NCBI GenBank assembly: GCA_963789015.1
Contig: CAWBIU010000002.1
Span: 186,001-250,000 of the forward strand
Direction: 5' to 3'
Length of the DNA stretch: 64,000 nucleotides
From: JAOPZW01 sp963789015
GTDB lineage: Bacteria; Actinomycetota; Thermoleophilia; Solirubrobacterales; Solirubrobacteraceae
Shown: positions 12,460 to 21,631 of the stretch, piece by piece
How the letters are laid out: each line of letters begins with the position of its first letter
How positions within the stretch are numbered: the first letter of the stretch is position 1
Notes under the pieces: generated by a model
Seen by the model: the letters and a program-made list of their open reading frames with translations, nothing else
Databases searched by the model: none
What the model was told of the DNA's origin: nothing
Program-made: the position numbers and the translations under genes

Positions 12460-12888
12460 TCAACCCGCGATGACCGCCCGGACATGCGGCGGCAGGACGG
12501 TCAGCACGTCGCCCAGCTCGCCGACGGAGAGGTGCCGGTTGAGCACGGTGGCGACGGCCGACACGGCGAAGGAGGCCTCGGTCTCGCCGTGCAGGTGCGC
12601 GCCGCGCGCGACGCGCCGCAGGAACGCGTCGCCGTCGCGGTAGTGCTCAGGCGTCCGGCTCGGGACCCAGTCCTCGTAGAACACGCCTCGGATGAGCGGC
12701 GGCAGCTGGGCGGCGAGATGGGCCGATTCGCTGGGGCCGATGCGGTCGCGCAGCGCGTGCAGGACTGCACCGAGAACGCGGTAGGCCTCGCTGCGATCGC
12801 CGGAGCCGAGCTCGGCGGCGAGCTCGTCCAGCCACACGTTCGTCGTCTCCACGCTGTGCTCGACCGACTCGAGCGTCGACTGTGACAT
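12460..12888 (-). CDS. DUF2267 protein
   Basis: 142 aa. The DUF2267 pattern runs through the whole protein: TTNVWLDELAAELG, AYRVLGAVLHALRDRI, SAHLAAQLPPLIRGVFYEDW and a C-terminal helical repeat of the same type. AGGAG precedes the ATG at 12888. DUF2267 proteins are all-helical, of unknown role, and often lie in stress clusters. Confidence 0.85.
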   Translation of the reverse strand: MSQSTLESVEHSVETTNVWLDELAAELGSGDRSEAYRVLGAVLHALRDRIGPSESAHLAAQLPPLIRGVFYEDWVPSRTPEHYRDGDAFLRRVARGAHLHGETEASFAVSAVATVLNRHLSVGELGDVLTVLPPHVRAVIAG

Positions 12889-13358
12889 GACAGCTCCTGT
12901 TCTCTCTCGGAGAGTTCGTGAACGCCTCCGCCGCGCGTTCTTCCGCGCGGCGAAGTGCGCGTCGGCGACGCTACCCACCCTGCCGAGCTCCACCATCCGG
13001 GACGACCGCGGAACCGGCGCGTAGTTGTCCGCAGCCCGGCGTCAGCCCTCTGTCGCATGCCTTCACGCACCCACTCCGGTGGCAGCGACGGCAGGAGTCC
13101 CGCGCCGGGCGCGGTCGAGGCGCTGCGGCCGGCGACGTGATACTGCCCTGGGCGACCCGGCCACCGCGCCAAGCTCGGCCGGGCCGTCGTCGCCCGCCGC
13201 ACACGCGTGCGAGCGTCCGTGCACGACCCGCTTCAGCAAACGCCGTGCGCGGTGCCGATCGCAGAGCGGTCTCGTTCACGTCGCCGATGCACGGTCAGTC
13301 CTGCGGCGATGTGCTGATGCGCAGGTTCGTACTCCGCCGCTGGCGTCATCGGTCCGAC
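12889..13358. other. Intergenic region, no gene seen
   Basis: About 470 nt between the divergent DUF2267 and slipin genes. Open frames on both strands are arginine-rich shadow translations without a start signal or domain. The right end holds the slipin-ftsH promoter. Confidence 0.4.
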
Positions 13359-13392
13359 TACGGATGCGTGAGGACGAAGGTGGTGCGACGGT
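13359..13392 (+). promoter_or_regulatory. Class-1 promoter of slipin-ftsH
   Basis: TACGGATG at 13359-13366 lies 28 nt upstream of GACGGT at 13387-13392. The hexamer ends 6 nt before ATG 13399, predicting a leaderless transcript. Confidence 0.55.
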
Positions 13393-13398
13393 CGGGGC

Positions 13399-13722
13399 AT
13401 GTCGACCACCCAGATCGCTCTCATCGGTCTCGGCGCCGCCGCGCTGCTCACGACGCTCAGCGCGATCCGCATCGTGCGCGAGTACGAGCGCGTCGTGGTC
13501 TTCCGCCTCGGGCGCCTGCGGGGCGCCTGCGGGCCCGGCCTCGTGCTCGTCATCCCGCTCATCGAGCGCACCCGCGGAGTCAACCTGCAGGTCGACACGG
13601 CGGACATCCCGCCGCAGGACCTGATCACCAAGCACAACGTGACGATCCGTGTCGAGGCGGCCGCCTTCTACGGCGGCGAGCCGGCCGCCAACGGCGACTC
13701 GCCGGTCCCGGTGCGACGATGA
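13399..13722 (+). CDS. Shortened slipin (SPFH/stomatin-like), coupled to ftsH
   Basis: 107 aa. A membrane helix (about residues 4-24) is followed by the start of a stomatin domain: REYERVVVFRLGRL, GPGLVLVIPLIER and TKHNVTIRVEA. The protein then ends after about 20 unrelated residues, whereas slipins have about 250. The loss of roughly 140 codons is in frame at both ends, because the stop overlaps the ftsH start (ATGA). Slipin-type proteins scaffold membrane proteases, which fits the neighbour. The gene may be a remnant kept for translational coupling. Confidence 0.65.
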   Translation: MSTTQIALIGLGAAALLTTLSAIRIVREYERVVVFRLGRLRGACGPGLVLVIPLIERTRGVNLQVDTADIPPQDLITKHNVTIRVEAAAFYGGEPAANGDSPVPVRR

Positions 13723-15659
13723 GCCCGCCGCCGCCTCCGGCTGGATCGCGCCAACCGGGCGGTCCCAGCGGCGAACGGGCGTCGAGGCGCACCTGGCGGT
13801 GGCGCACCGGGATCTGGCTGCTGATCCTGCTCGTGCTCGGCACCTGGCTGCTGGCCCGGGCGCTCGGCCCGCCGCCCGCGTGGACGGTTCGCGTCCCCTA
13901 CAGCCCGTTCTTCGTCGCACAGCTGCGCGCGCACAACATCGACTCCGTCTCCACGCGGGGATCGACGGTCGAGGGCACGTTCCGACGCGCGGTCCGCTAC
14001 CCACCCGACGATCCGAGCGCGCCCGCCCGCCGGTACTTCAAGACCGAGATCCCCACCTTCGCCGACACCGCCGCGTTGATGAGGCTGCTGGAGCGCACCG
14101 ACGTCGAGGTCACGGCCAAGCCGGAAGCCGACTCCGGCTCTGGCGTGACGTCGATCCTGGTCGGCCTGCTCCCGCTCCTGTTCATCGGCGGGGCCCTCGT
14201 CTTCCTGATGCGCGGCGCCGGCAGCGGAGGGATGGGCGCGATGAGCTCGTTCGGGCGGTCACGGGCGCGGCGCACCGAGCCCTCCTCGCAGCTGGTCACC
14301 TTCGAGGACGTCGCCGGCATCGACGAGGCCAAGGACGAGCTTTGGGAGATCGTCGACTTCCTGCGCGACCCCGACAAGTACCGCAGGCTCGGGGGGCGCA
14401 TCCCTCACGGCGTCCTCCTGACGGGTCCGCCCGGCACCGGCAAGACCCTTCTCGCCCGCGCCCTGGCGGGCGAGGCGAAGGTCCCGTTCTTCTCGATCTC
14501 GGCCTCGGAGTTCGTCGAGATGTTCGTCGGCGTCGGCGCGTCTCGCGTACGCGACCTGTTCAAGGAGGCCAAGGAGGCCGCGCCGGCGATCATCTTCATC
14601 GACGAGCTCGACGCGATCGGCCGCACACGCGGCCCGGCGTCGGGATACGGCGGCAACCACGACGAGCGCGAGCAGACGCTCAACCAGATCCTCACCGAGA
14701 TGGACGGCTTCGACCCGTCGATCGGGGTGATCGTCCTCAGTGCCACCAACCGGCCCGAGGTCATCGACAGGGCGCTCCTGCGCCCCGGCCGCTTCGACCG
14801 GCGCGTCGCCGTCCAGCCCCCGGACACGGTCGGTCGGCGCCGCATCTTCGGCGTCCACACGCGCTCGATGCCGCTCGCCGAGGACGTCGATCTGGACCGG
14901 CTCGCCGCGACGACACCGGGCATGGTGGGTGCCGACATCGCCAACGTCGTCAACGAGGCGGCGCTCCTGGCGGCCCGCCGCGGCCACGACGCCGTCACCG
15001 CCGCCGACTTCCTGCAGGCGCTCGAGAAGGTCGTCCTCGGCACCGAGCGCCGGATCATGCTCACGCCGGCCGAGCGCGAGCGGACGGCCTACCACGAGGC
15101 CGGTCACGCGCTCACGGCCATGCTCACGCCCGGCGCCGACCCGGTGCGCAAGGTGTCGATCATCCCGCGCGGCCAGGCGCTCGGCGTGACGCTGTCGGCG
15201 CCTGAGGCCGACCGCTTCAACTACGACGACCTCTACCTGCGCGCCAAGCTCCGCGTCCTGCTCGGCGGCCGCGTCGCCGAGGAGCTCGTGTTCGGCACCA
15301 TCACGACCGGCGCGGAGAACGACATCCGCGAGGCGACCGCGCTGGCACGGCACATGGTCGGGGCGTGGGGGATGAGCGAGGCGATCGGCCCGATGAGCGT
15401 GCTGCCCGACGCCGACGCCGCCCAGGCGCCCTGGGCACAGCCGACCTCCGCCGACACGCAGCGGCTCCTCGACGCCGAGTCGCGTCGGCTGATCGACGAG
15501 GCGCGTCGCGACGTCACCGGGCTGCTGTCCGAGCACCGCGATCAGCTCGAGGCGCTCGTCGCCGCCCTGCTGGCTCACGAGACGCTCGACGAGCCCGACG
15601 CCTACGCGGCGGCGGGCCTGCCGGTGCGCGCCGGCGCGTCGGTGCCCGCCCCCTCTTGA
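13719..15659 (+). CDS. ftsH: ATP-dependent zinc metalloprotease FtsH
   Basis: 646 aa, membrane-bound AAA+ protease that degrades misfolded membrane and soluble proteins. Two membrane helices (about residues 26-46 and 143-163) enclose the periplasmic domain. Then come Walker A GPPGTGKT, Walker B IIFIDELDAIG, the second region of homology ending LLRPGRFDR, and the zinc site HEAGH. Length agrees with the family. The start overlaps the slipin stop. A proline-rich N-terminus (MSPPPPPAGS) precedes the first helix. Confidence 0.95.
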   Translation: MSPPPPPAGSRQPGGPSGERASRRTWRWRTGIWLLILLVLGTWLLARALGPPPAWTVRVPYSPFFVAQLRAHNIDSVSTRGSTVEGTFRRAVRYPPDDPSAPARRYFKTEIPTFADTAALMRLLERTDVEVTAKPEADSGSGVTSILVGLLPLLFIGGALVFLMRGAGSGGMGAMSSFGRSRARRTEPSSQLVTFEDVAGIDEAKDELWEIVDFLRDPDKYRRLGGRIPHGVLLTGPPGTGKTLLARALAGEAKVPFFSISASEFVEMFVGVGASRVRDLFKEAKEAAPAIIFIDELDAIGRTRGPASGYGGNHDEREQTLNQILTEMDGFDPSIGVIVLSATNRPEVIDRALLRPGRFDRRVAVQPPDTVGRRRIFGVHTRSMPLAEDVDLDRLAATTPGMVGADIANVVNEAALLAARRGHDAVTAADFLQALEKVVLGTERRIMLTPAERERTAYHEAGHALTAMLTPGADPVRKVSIIPRGQALGVTLSAPEADRFNYDDLYLRAKLRVLLGGRVAEELVFGTITTGAENDIREATALARHMVGAWGMSEAIGPMSVLPDADAAQAPWAQPTSADTQRLLDAESRRLIDEARRDVTGLLSEHRDQLEALVAALLAHETLDEPDAYAAAGLPVRAGASVPAPS

Positions 15660-15802
15660 CCGGCGAGGTCCCGCGTCTCGCGGAGTCTCCCCAACGGCGG
15701 ACCGGCGAACTACGGACGCGGTGGGGTGGCCGTGGCCGATGGCGCCGGCGGCGCGCGGTGGGAGCGTGAGTAGCGAACGTCAGCAACGAAAGCGAGGACT
15801 CC

Positions 15803-16871
15803 GTGAAGGCCGCCGTCGTCCATTCCTTCCACGCGCCGCTGGCGCTCGAGGACGTGCCCGTGCCCGAGCCCGGGCCCGAGCAGGTGCTCGTGCGCATCGA
15901 GGCCTCGGGTCTGTGTCACACCGACATCCACGCCGCGCGCGGCGAGTGGCCCGTCAAGCCCTCACCGCCGTTCATCCCCGGCCACGAGGGCGTCGGGATC
16001 GTCGAGAGGGTCGGGCGCCGGCAATGCGCACGGCATCGAGGTCGGGACGCGCGTCGCGCTCCCATGGCTCGGCTACGCGTGCGGCGCCTGCGGCTTCTGC
16101 AACAGCGGTCGCGAGACGCTCTGCGAGTCGCAGCTGAACATGGGCTATGCGCTCAACGGCGGCTTTGCCGAGTACGCGGTCGGCTACGCGCGCCACGTCG
16201 TCCGCGTGGCCGACGGGATCGACCCGGCCGACGCCGCCCCGCTGACCTGCGCCGGCGTGACGACCTACAAGGCCGTCAAGGTCTCCGGTGCACGGTCGGC
16301 CGACCTCGTCGCCGTCTTCGGCGTCGGCGGGCTGGGGCACCTGGCCGTGCAGTACGCCGCCATCACGGGAGCCGAGGTCGTCGCCGTCGACATCAACCCC
16401 GAGCGCCTGCGCACGGCCTCCCGGCTCGGCGCCGACCACGTCGTCCACGCCGGCGAGCAGGATCCCGTCGCCGCGATCAAGGCGCTGGGCGGAGCCCAGG
16501 TGGCGGTCAGCACCGCGGCGACCCCGCGTCCCTTCGAGCAGGCCATCGGCTCGCTCGCGCGCGGCGGCACGCTCGTCTGCGTCGGCCTGCCCGCCCACAA
16601 CGCCATGACCCTGCCGATCTTCGAGACCGTACTCGGTGGGCTGACCGTCACCGGCTCGATCGTCGGGACGCACCGCGACCTCGAGGAGGTCTTCGCCCTG
16701 CACGCGCGCGGCAAGACCGTGGTCGAGAAGTCCGAGCGGCGCCTGGACGACGTCAACGACGCGATCGAGGCCGTCCTCGACGGCAGCGCGGGAACGGCCC
16801 GCACCGTGTTCCGCATGGCGCCGGCGGCCGCCGCGCAAGACGACGCCCGCGTCGCCGTCGCCGCCGGCTGA
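15803..16871 (+). pseudogene. Zinc-dependent alcohol dehydrogenase, one frameshift
   Basis: Medium-chain zinc alcohol dehydrogenase of about 355 codons. Catalytic-zinc residues are visible in ASGLCHTDIH and PGHEGVGIVERVG. After the frame change come the structural-zinc cysteines (CGACGFCNSGRETLC), the Rossmann motif GVGGLGHLAVQYA and the C-terminal domain. The only lesion is one extra G near 16013 (VGAGN is expected where GGGC is read). All functional residues survive, so it may be a sequencing error. The GTG start has GCGAGGA upstream. It would interconvert alcohols and aldehydes with NAD(P). Confidence 0.85.
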
Positions 16872-16997
16872 ACGCTCACCACCCTGATCGGGACCCGGAC
16901 CCGGTCAGGCCCCGCCCCCGGGCGCCATGGCGCCCGGGGCGGTCGCGCGCCGCGGTCGGATCCACGACCGGGGACCGAGCATGGAAGCGAGGGTTAT

Positions 16998-17031
16998 CAC
17001 GGATGCGGTGGGGCGTCCGTGCGGGGACGAT
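16998..17031 (+). promoter_or_regulatory. Class-1 promoter of the GerW-family gene
   Basis: CACGGATG at 16998-17005 lies 28 nt upstream of GACGAT (17026-17031). A short leader containing GAGGAAAGG separates it from ATG 17061. Confidence 0.55.
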
Positions 17032-17060
17032 GTGCGCACACGACGAGGAAAGGGGCCGAC

Positions 17061-17480
17061 ATGGCGACCACAACGAGCAACGATCCCTCGGCGCAGGTTC
17101 CACCGCGGCGTACCGACGAGCTGCTGTCCAAGCTGGCCGATCGGGTCGGCGCGCAATGCGCGGTCTCCACCGTCTTCGGCGCTCCCGTGCAGCAGGACGG
17201 CGTCACCGTCATCCCCGTCGCCACAGGCCGGTTCATGTTCGGCGGCGGAGGCGGCGCGGATCCGGCGAAGGAGCAGTCAGGTGAAGGAGGTGGCGGAGGA
17301 GGCGTCATGGCCCCGGCGGGCTACATCGAGCTCAAGAACGGCGCGACTCGCTTCGTCCCGGTCGTGCAACCCGCGCGGATGGTCGCGGTGATCGGCGGGA
17401 TCCTGGTTGCCTCGCTTTTGGCGGGACGTCTCGGGCGCGCCCAGTCCGGGCGCGGCACCCGCCGCCGCGGGCGCCGTTGA
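17061..17480 (+). CDS. GerW family protein
   Basis: 139 aa. The GerW/YtfJ pattern is clear: an N-terminal helix, VFGAPVQQDGVTVIPVATGRF, a glycine-rich stretch (residues 55-80), GYIELKNGATRFVPV, then one membrane helix (about residues 108-124) and a basic tail. The family is named from a sporulation protein but is widespread in non-sporulating actinobacteria, where its role is unknown. Confidence 0.85.
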   Translation: MATTTSNDPSAQVPPRRTDELLSKLADRVGAQCAVSTVFGAPVQQDGVTVIPVATGRFMFGGGGGADPAKEQSGEGGGGGGVMAPAGYIELKNGATRFVPVVQPARMVAVIGGILVASLLAGRLGRAQSGRGTRRRGRR

Positions 17481-17577
17481 CGCCAGGTCCGGTCTCGGCG
17501 GCCGCACTGCCGCGGAGATGCGGGCGGCGACGCCCAGCGCGGTGAGCGTAGATTCGCGCAGCCCTGCCACGGCCTTC

Positions 17578-17611
17578 GCCGGATGCGGCCGGCGGCGCGC
17601 GTGCCTACGGT
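17578..17611 (+). promoter_or_regulatory. Class-1-like promoter
   Basis: GCCGGATG at 17578-17585 (two mismatches to YACGGATG) lies 28 nt upstream of TACGGT (17606-17611), which ends 6 nt before ATG 17618. Leaderless. Confidence 0.45.
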
Positions 17612-17617
17612 CGTGAC

Positions 17618-18355
17618 ATGGAAGCCACCGGCTCGCACACACGCCATCGGCTGCGACCGGCGGTTGTCCGGCATCGCAGCACGCATCCCGAGACCTGGAC
17701 GACACAGCTGCGCTGGTTCGCCGCCGCTGCGCTGACGGGGTTCGCGGTTCCCTACCTCGGCGCGACCACGCTCGAGCTCCAGCACGACGTCTACCTGGGC
17801 ATCTACTTCGTCGCCGTGATCGCGCTCTTCGCCGCGTACACGGCCGCGACCGGACTCGACCTGCGCGCGGTAGTCCGCCGGAACTGGAAGCTCGGTCTCG
17901 CGCTCGGCCTCGTGTTCGGTGTGGCGCTCGTACGCAACGTGCTCAGCGAGGACGGCACGGCACATCCGCACGGACCGTACTTCGTCTTCGAGCTGATCTG
18001 GCGCGGTGGCATCTACGGCGCGGTGGACGCGCTGCTGCTGACCGTGCTGCCCTGCCTCATCGTCTACCGCTCACTCGGCGGCCGGCTTGCGACCTGGCGG
18101 CGCCGCCTGGCGTACTTCGCTGCGTCGCTGGCCCTCGTGATGACCATCACCGCCGTCTACCACCTCGGCTACTCGCACTACCGCGAAGACGGGATCGGCG
18201 CACCGGAGACCGGCAACACGATCATCTCGATGCCGATGCTGCTGAGCGCCAACCCGATCGGGTCGGTCGCCGATCACGCCGCGATGCACATCTCGGCCGT
18301 CGCGCACTCGTACGAGACCGAGGTCCGGCTGCCCCCGCCGGTGAAGGCCCGCTGA
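17618..18355 (+). CDS. Multi-pass membrane protein of unknown function
   Basis: 245 aa with about six predicted helices (first about residues 32-52, last about 155-178) and a C-terminal soluble segment. No family recognised. It has its own leaderless promoter of the class shared by the stress genes around it. Confidence 0.75.
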   Translation: MEATGSHTRHRLRPAVVRHRSTHPETWTTQLRWFAAAALTGFAVPYLGATTLELQHDVYLGIYFVAVIALFAAYTAATGLDLRAVVRRNWKLGLALGLVFGVALVRNVLSEDGTAHPHGPYFVFELIWRGGIYGAVDALLLTVLPCLIVYRSLGGRLATWRRRLAYFAASLALVMTITAVYHLGYSHYREDGIGAPETGNTIISMPMLLSANPIGSVADHAAMHISAVAHSYETEVRLPPPVKAR

Positions 18356-18514
18356 CGGGGTTCGCAGCAAAGCTCATTCGACGCGATCGATGACCGCTGA
18401 GCGATCGCATTTCTCGCAACGGCGGGAACGCGCCCCGGACGACTGCGGGTTTGCCGGCCCACGCCGCGGTGTACCGCGGACGACAGGGACGGCGCCCGGC
18501 GGGAGGCTGTGGTC

Positions 18515-19024
18515 ATGAAGATCCTCGTCGCCTACGCCTCCAAGCACGGTGCGACCGCGGAGATCGCGGAGGCGGTCGCCCAGACCTTCCGGGACGCCGA
18601 CCTCGATGTCGACTGCGCGGAGGCCGGCGCGGTCGACAGCCTCGCCCCTTACGACGCCGTCGTGCTCGGCAGCGCCGTGTACATGAAGCGCTGGCGCGGC
18701 GACGCGCGGCGCTTCCTGCGCGCGCACGGCGACGAGCTTGCAAGCCGGCCGTTCTGGGTGTTCAGTTCCGGGCCGGTCGGTGATCCCGCCGAGGACGACA
18801 ACGCCTGGACGGAGCCGCGCAAGACGATCGCCCGCGCCGAACGCCTGGGAGCTCGCGGGCACGTCGTGTTCGGCGGTCGTGTGCCGACCGACTCGGGCTG
18901 GGCCCACCGAGCGATGGCCGAGAACACGCCCCCCGAGTACCGCGACCGGCGCGACTGGGACGGGATCAGCCGCTGGGCGCAGGGGATCGCGTCGGAGCTG
19001 CGGGCGAGCGTCGCGACGTCGTAG
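18515..19024 (+). CDS. Flavodoxin-domain protein (HemG-like)
   Basis: 169 aa. The flavodoxin FMN-binding start MKILVAYASKHGATAEIAE and YDAVVLGSAVYMKRW match the menaquinone-dependent protoporphyrinogen oxidase/flavodoxin group, as does the downstream FSSGPVG. GGGAGG precedes the ATG. Such proteins transfer electrons via FMN; a haem-synthesis role is not shown by context, since no hem genes are nearby. Confidence 0.85.
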   Translation: MKILVAYASKHGATAEIAEAVAQTFRDADLDVDCAEAGAVDSLAPYDAVVLGSAVYMKRWRGDARRFLRAHGDELASRPFWVFSSGPVGDPAEDDNAWTEPRKTIARAERLGARGHVVFGGRVPTDSGWAHRAMAENTPPEYRDRRDWDGISRWAQGIASELRASVATS

Positions 19025-19231
19025 CCATCGGGGAACCGCCGCGCATGGCGCAGCGGAAGTACGCACGAGGAGCTCGGCGAAGTACGGAGCGGACGACGGG
19101 TTCGGGCGGTGGTCCGACGGCGCCCACCGCGCGAACATCTCACCACCGCCGACGTGGTCGCTCGGCTCATCGACCGCCGGCGGGAGCGAGAACCGCGGGG
19201 GTCGAGCAACGCGCAGCAAGAAGGGTTGGCG

Positions 19232-19408
19232 ATGACTGGCACGCATGACGCGCACGAACGGGCTGAACACCATGCGACAAAGGCGGAGCGTCTGCTCAAG
19301 AGCTGGTGGCTCTCGACCCACGTCAAGGCGCAGGTCCATGCGACGCTGGCCGTGTACTACTCGCGTCGGGCTCAGCAAGCGGGACGCGAAGTCACTCGAG
19401 ACACCTAG
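19232..19408 (+). CDS. Small conserved-looking protein, unknown
   Basis: 58 aa, charged and helical (HDAHERAEHHATKAERLLKS, then VKAQVHATLAVYYSRRAQQA). AAGAAGGG precedes the ATG. It lies 43 nt before the M23 peptidase gene, possibly in the same transcript. No domain recognised. Confidence 0.5.
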   Translation: MTGTHDAHERAEHHATKAERLLKSWWLSTHVKAQVHATLAVYYSRRAQQAGREVTRDT

Positions 19409-19451
19409 ACGAACCGGCTCCCAGCGAAAGGTCCGACGAGGAGGTCGGTTG

Positions 19452-20864
19452 ATGTCGACGTCGACGCTGCACCCGCCCGCCCACCCGCATGTCTCGGTCA
19501 CCGGGCCGCGGGAATGGGGGTTCGGTGCGCTGGCCCTGGCGTGGTACGCGCTCAGCACGTTCGCGTCGCTCGGCCTGCCGAACTTCGTGACGGTCCTCAT
19601 CCTCGGGGGCCTGGTCGCGCTCTCGGTGCAGCCGGACTCCAGCGTGCCCCAGCGAGGCATCGGCGCCACACGATGGAATCTCGTCATCGCGCTGCTCGCG
19701 GCGAGCGCGCTCGTCCCGGTCGCCGTCGGGATGGATCTCCTGCTCGGACGGATCCCGATCGAGTCCGGACACGCGGTGCTCGCGAGCTTCGCCGCGCTCT
19801 GCGTCGTGCTCCCGCGGCTGGCGAAGTCACGTCAGTACGCCGGCCCTGCGGCACTCGGCCACCGAGAGCTGATCCTCGCCGTCACGGCGCTCGTCGCATT
19901 CGCTCGCAGCGCTCAGGCGGGTGACATCTTCCTCTCCATGGTCCTGCTCGCGGTGATCGCTCCGGTCGTCATGGCATTTCGCAGGATCCGCTCTGGGTCC
20001 GCCTCGCCTCGCCTTCTGCGCCGACCGAAGTGGGCCTTGCAGGCCCTGAACGTCTGGCTCTGTCTCGCGCTCCTCGGCGCGGCGGGCCTCACCGGCACGT
20101 TCTTCGTCTGGCGCATCCTCGCGCCGGACGCCTATGAGCTCATCGTCTGGCTGTTCTTCGGCGGGCTCGCGGCGATCGCCTCGCTGACTGCGTTTCCGCG
20201 GCGGCGGGTCTCCGTGGCCGCGAATGTCCTGGTTGCGCTCGGCTCGGTCTTCCTCGCGACACAGCTCGTCCGCATCGACAGTCGGCCGGCCGACCCGGTT
20301 TCGATCGGCGTTCCGTTCACGGAGGAGTGGGACGTCGCATCGGGCGGCCGGAGCACGCTCGTCAACGGCCATTGGTCGCTCAAGGTGCAGCGCAACGCGA
20401 TCGACTTCGTGCAGCTCGTCGACGGCAAGACCTACCGCGGCGACCGGAGCCGCCTCGAGAACTTCCATATCTTCGGCGATCCGCTGCTGGCGGTCGCGGC
20501 GGGGCGCGTCACGGCTGCTGTGGATTCGCGCCCTGACCTGCCCATCGGGGAGCGCACGTGGCACGAGATGGCGGGCAACCACGTGATCCTCGACATCGGC
20601 GGAGGGCACTACGTGCTGTACGGCCACCTCAAGCAGGGCAGCGTCCGCGTGCATGCCGGCGACCGCGTGCGTCGGGGACAGAGGATCGGCCAGGTCGGAG
20701 ACTCCGGCAACTCGGACGAGCCGCACCTCCACATCCAGGTGCAGAACGAGCCGGGATTCGATGTCGAGAGGCGCAGCATCGAGACGTATCCGATCGTCCT
20801 CGAGCATGCGTCGACGGGCGACCTCAGGCGCGCGGACTCCGTTCGGCCCTTGGCCGGGAGCTGA
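19452..20864 (+). CDS. Membrane-anchored M23-family metallopeptidase
   Basis: 470 aa. About eight membrane helices occupy residues 20-285. An extracytoplasmic lysostaphin-type domain follows (about 300-450), with the second zinc motif HLHIQ and the glycine-rich GNHVILDIGGGHYVLYGHL before it. The canonical first motif HxxxD is seen only as FHIFGD. M23 enzymes cut peptidoglycan cross-links. GAGGAGG precedes the ATG. Confidence 0.8.
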   Translation: MSTSTLHPPAHPHVSVTGPREWGFGALALAWYALSTFASLGLPNFVTVLILGGLVALSVQPDSSVPQRGIGATRWNLVIALLAASALVPVAVGMDLLLGRIPIESGHAVLASFAALCVVLPRLAKSRQYAGPAALGHRELILAVTALVAFARSAQAGDIFLSMVLLAVIAPVVMAFRRIRSGSASPRLLRRPKWALQALNVWLCLALLGAAGLTGTFFVWRILAPDAYELIVWLFFGGLAAIASLTAFPRRRVSVAANVLVALGSVFLATQLVRIDSRPADPVSIGVPFTEEWDVASGGRSTLVNGHWSLKVQRNAIDFVQLVDGKTYRGDRSRLENFHIFGDPLLAVAAGRVTAAVDSRPDLPIGERTWHEMAGNHVILDIGGGHYVLYGHLKQGSVRVHAGDRVRRGQRIGQVGDSGNSDEPHLHIQVQNEPGFDVERRSIETYPIVLEHASTGDLRRADSVRPLAGS

Positions 20865-20980
20865 CTCCGCGTCTCAAGGACGAGTGGGGCTTCGCATCGG
20901 CTCGGCGCCGCGCCCCGGGTCAGGTCGCGGTGGCCGTCCAGGCGTGGTCGACGTCGCAGCGCTCGGCGTGCATGGGCCGC

Positions 20981-21181
20981 TCAGTCCGGCGACGGCTCGC
21001 GCGATCGGGCGCAGTCGGCGTGCAGCACGCGCAGGCCGGCCTCTCCGCCGGCGCGGCGGCGTGACACGGCGCGCCACGAGGATGGCACGAGCAAGCCCGC
21101 CTCATCCTCGAGCGCCAGCGCCTCGTAGACGCCGATACGGTCGCCGCAGCTCGCGCAGCGGAGAAACATGTCGTCCTCCAT
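20981..21181 (-). CDS. Small putative zinc-ribbon protein
   Basis: 66 aa with an N-terminal CASCGD and a later HADC that could complete a zinc site. ATG 21181 or 21169 could start it. No known domain; it could be a chance frame. Confidence 0.4.
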   Translation of the reverse strand: MEDDMFLRCASCGDRIGVYEALALEDEAGLLVPSSWRAVSRRRAGGEAGLRVLHADCARSREPSPD

Positions 21182-21590
21182 GCCTTTGATCCCGTTCGTG
21201 GGTTTCAGGTCACCGTGTCGGGACCGTCTTGCACACTAGGTTCGGAGATCGGCGGATCCATCCGCATGTCCCCGCAGAGGCGCCGGATTCTCTACGGACG
21301 CGCGCGCCCCGGTCCGCCGGCCGTCGCGGCACGCTCGATGCCGGGTCGCCGGCGATCGTCGCCATCAGCGCGCGACGGCCATGTCGACCACGAGAAGGCT
21401 GCGCCGGCCCTGCCAGGCGGCGTACGCGACGGATGACAGAAGACGTCGATCGCCCGCTGGCCCGAGGGGACCCGCGGCCATCGGGGTGAAGCGGCCGATC
21501 GGCGGCGGCGAGTCCGCCGGGCGAGCGCGGGTTCGCCGAAAGCTTCGGAGCGAAGGCTGCGGGAAGTCCGCAGTCGCGTCCGGGGCGCCC
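21182..21590. other. Intergenic region, no gene seen
   Basis: About 410 nt with no supported reading frame. It contains CTACGGACG at 21292-21300, a class-1-like element without a -10 at the usual distance. Confidence 0.35.
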
Positions 21591-21624
21591 CACGGATGGA
21601 GTGAGGGCGGTCTGTCGGCAGGCT
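21591..21624 (+). promoter_or_regulatory. Class-1 promoter of the ABC exporter operon
   Basis: CACGGATG at 21591-21598 lies 28 nt upstream of CAGGCT (21619-21624), which ends 7 nt before ATG 21632. The -10 is the least canonical of the group. Confidence 0.45.
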
Positions 21625-21631
21625 GGACGGC

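Noticed and set aside
10571..21300. CTACGGACG copies at 10571, 15710 and 21292 as further class-1 promoters
   Set aside because: No xAnnnT hexamer lies 28-29 nt downstream, so they fail the spacing test that defines the class.
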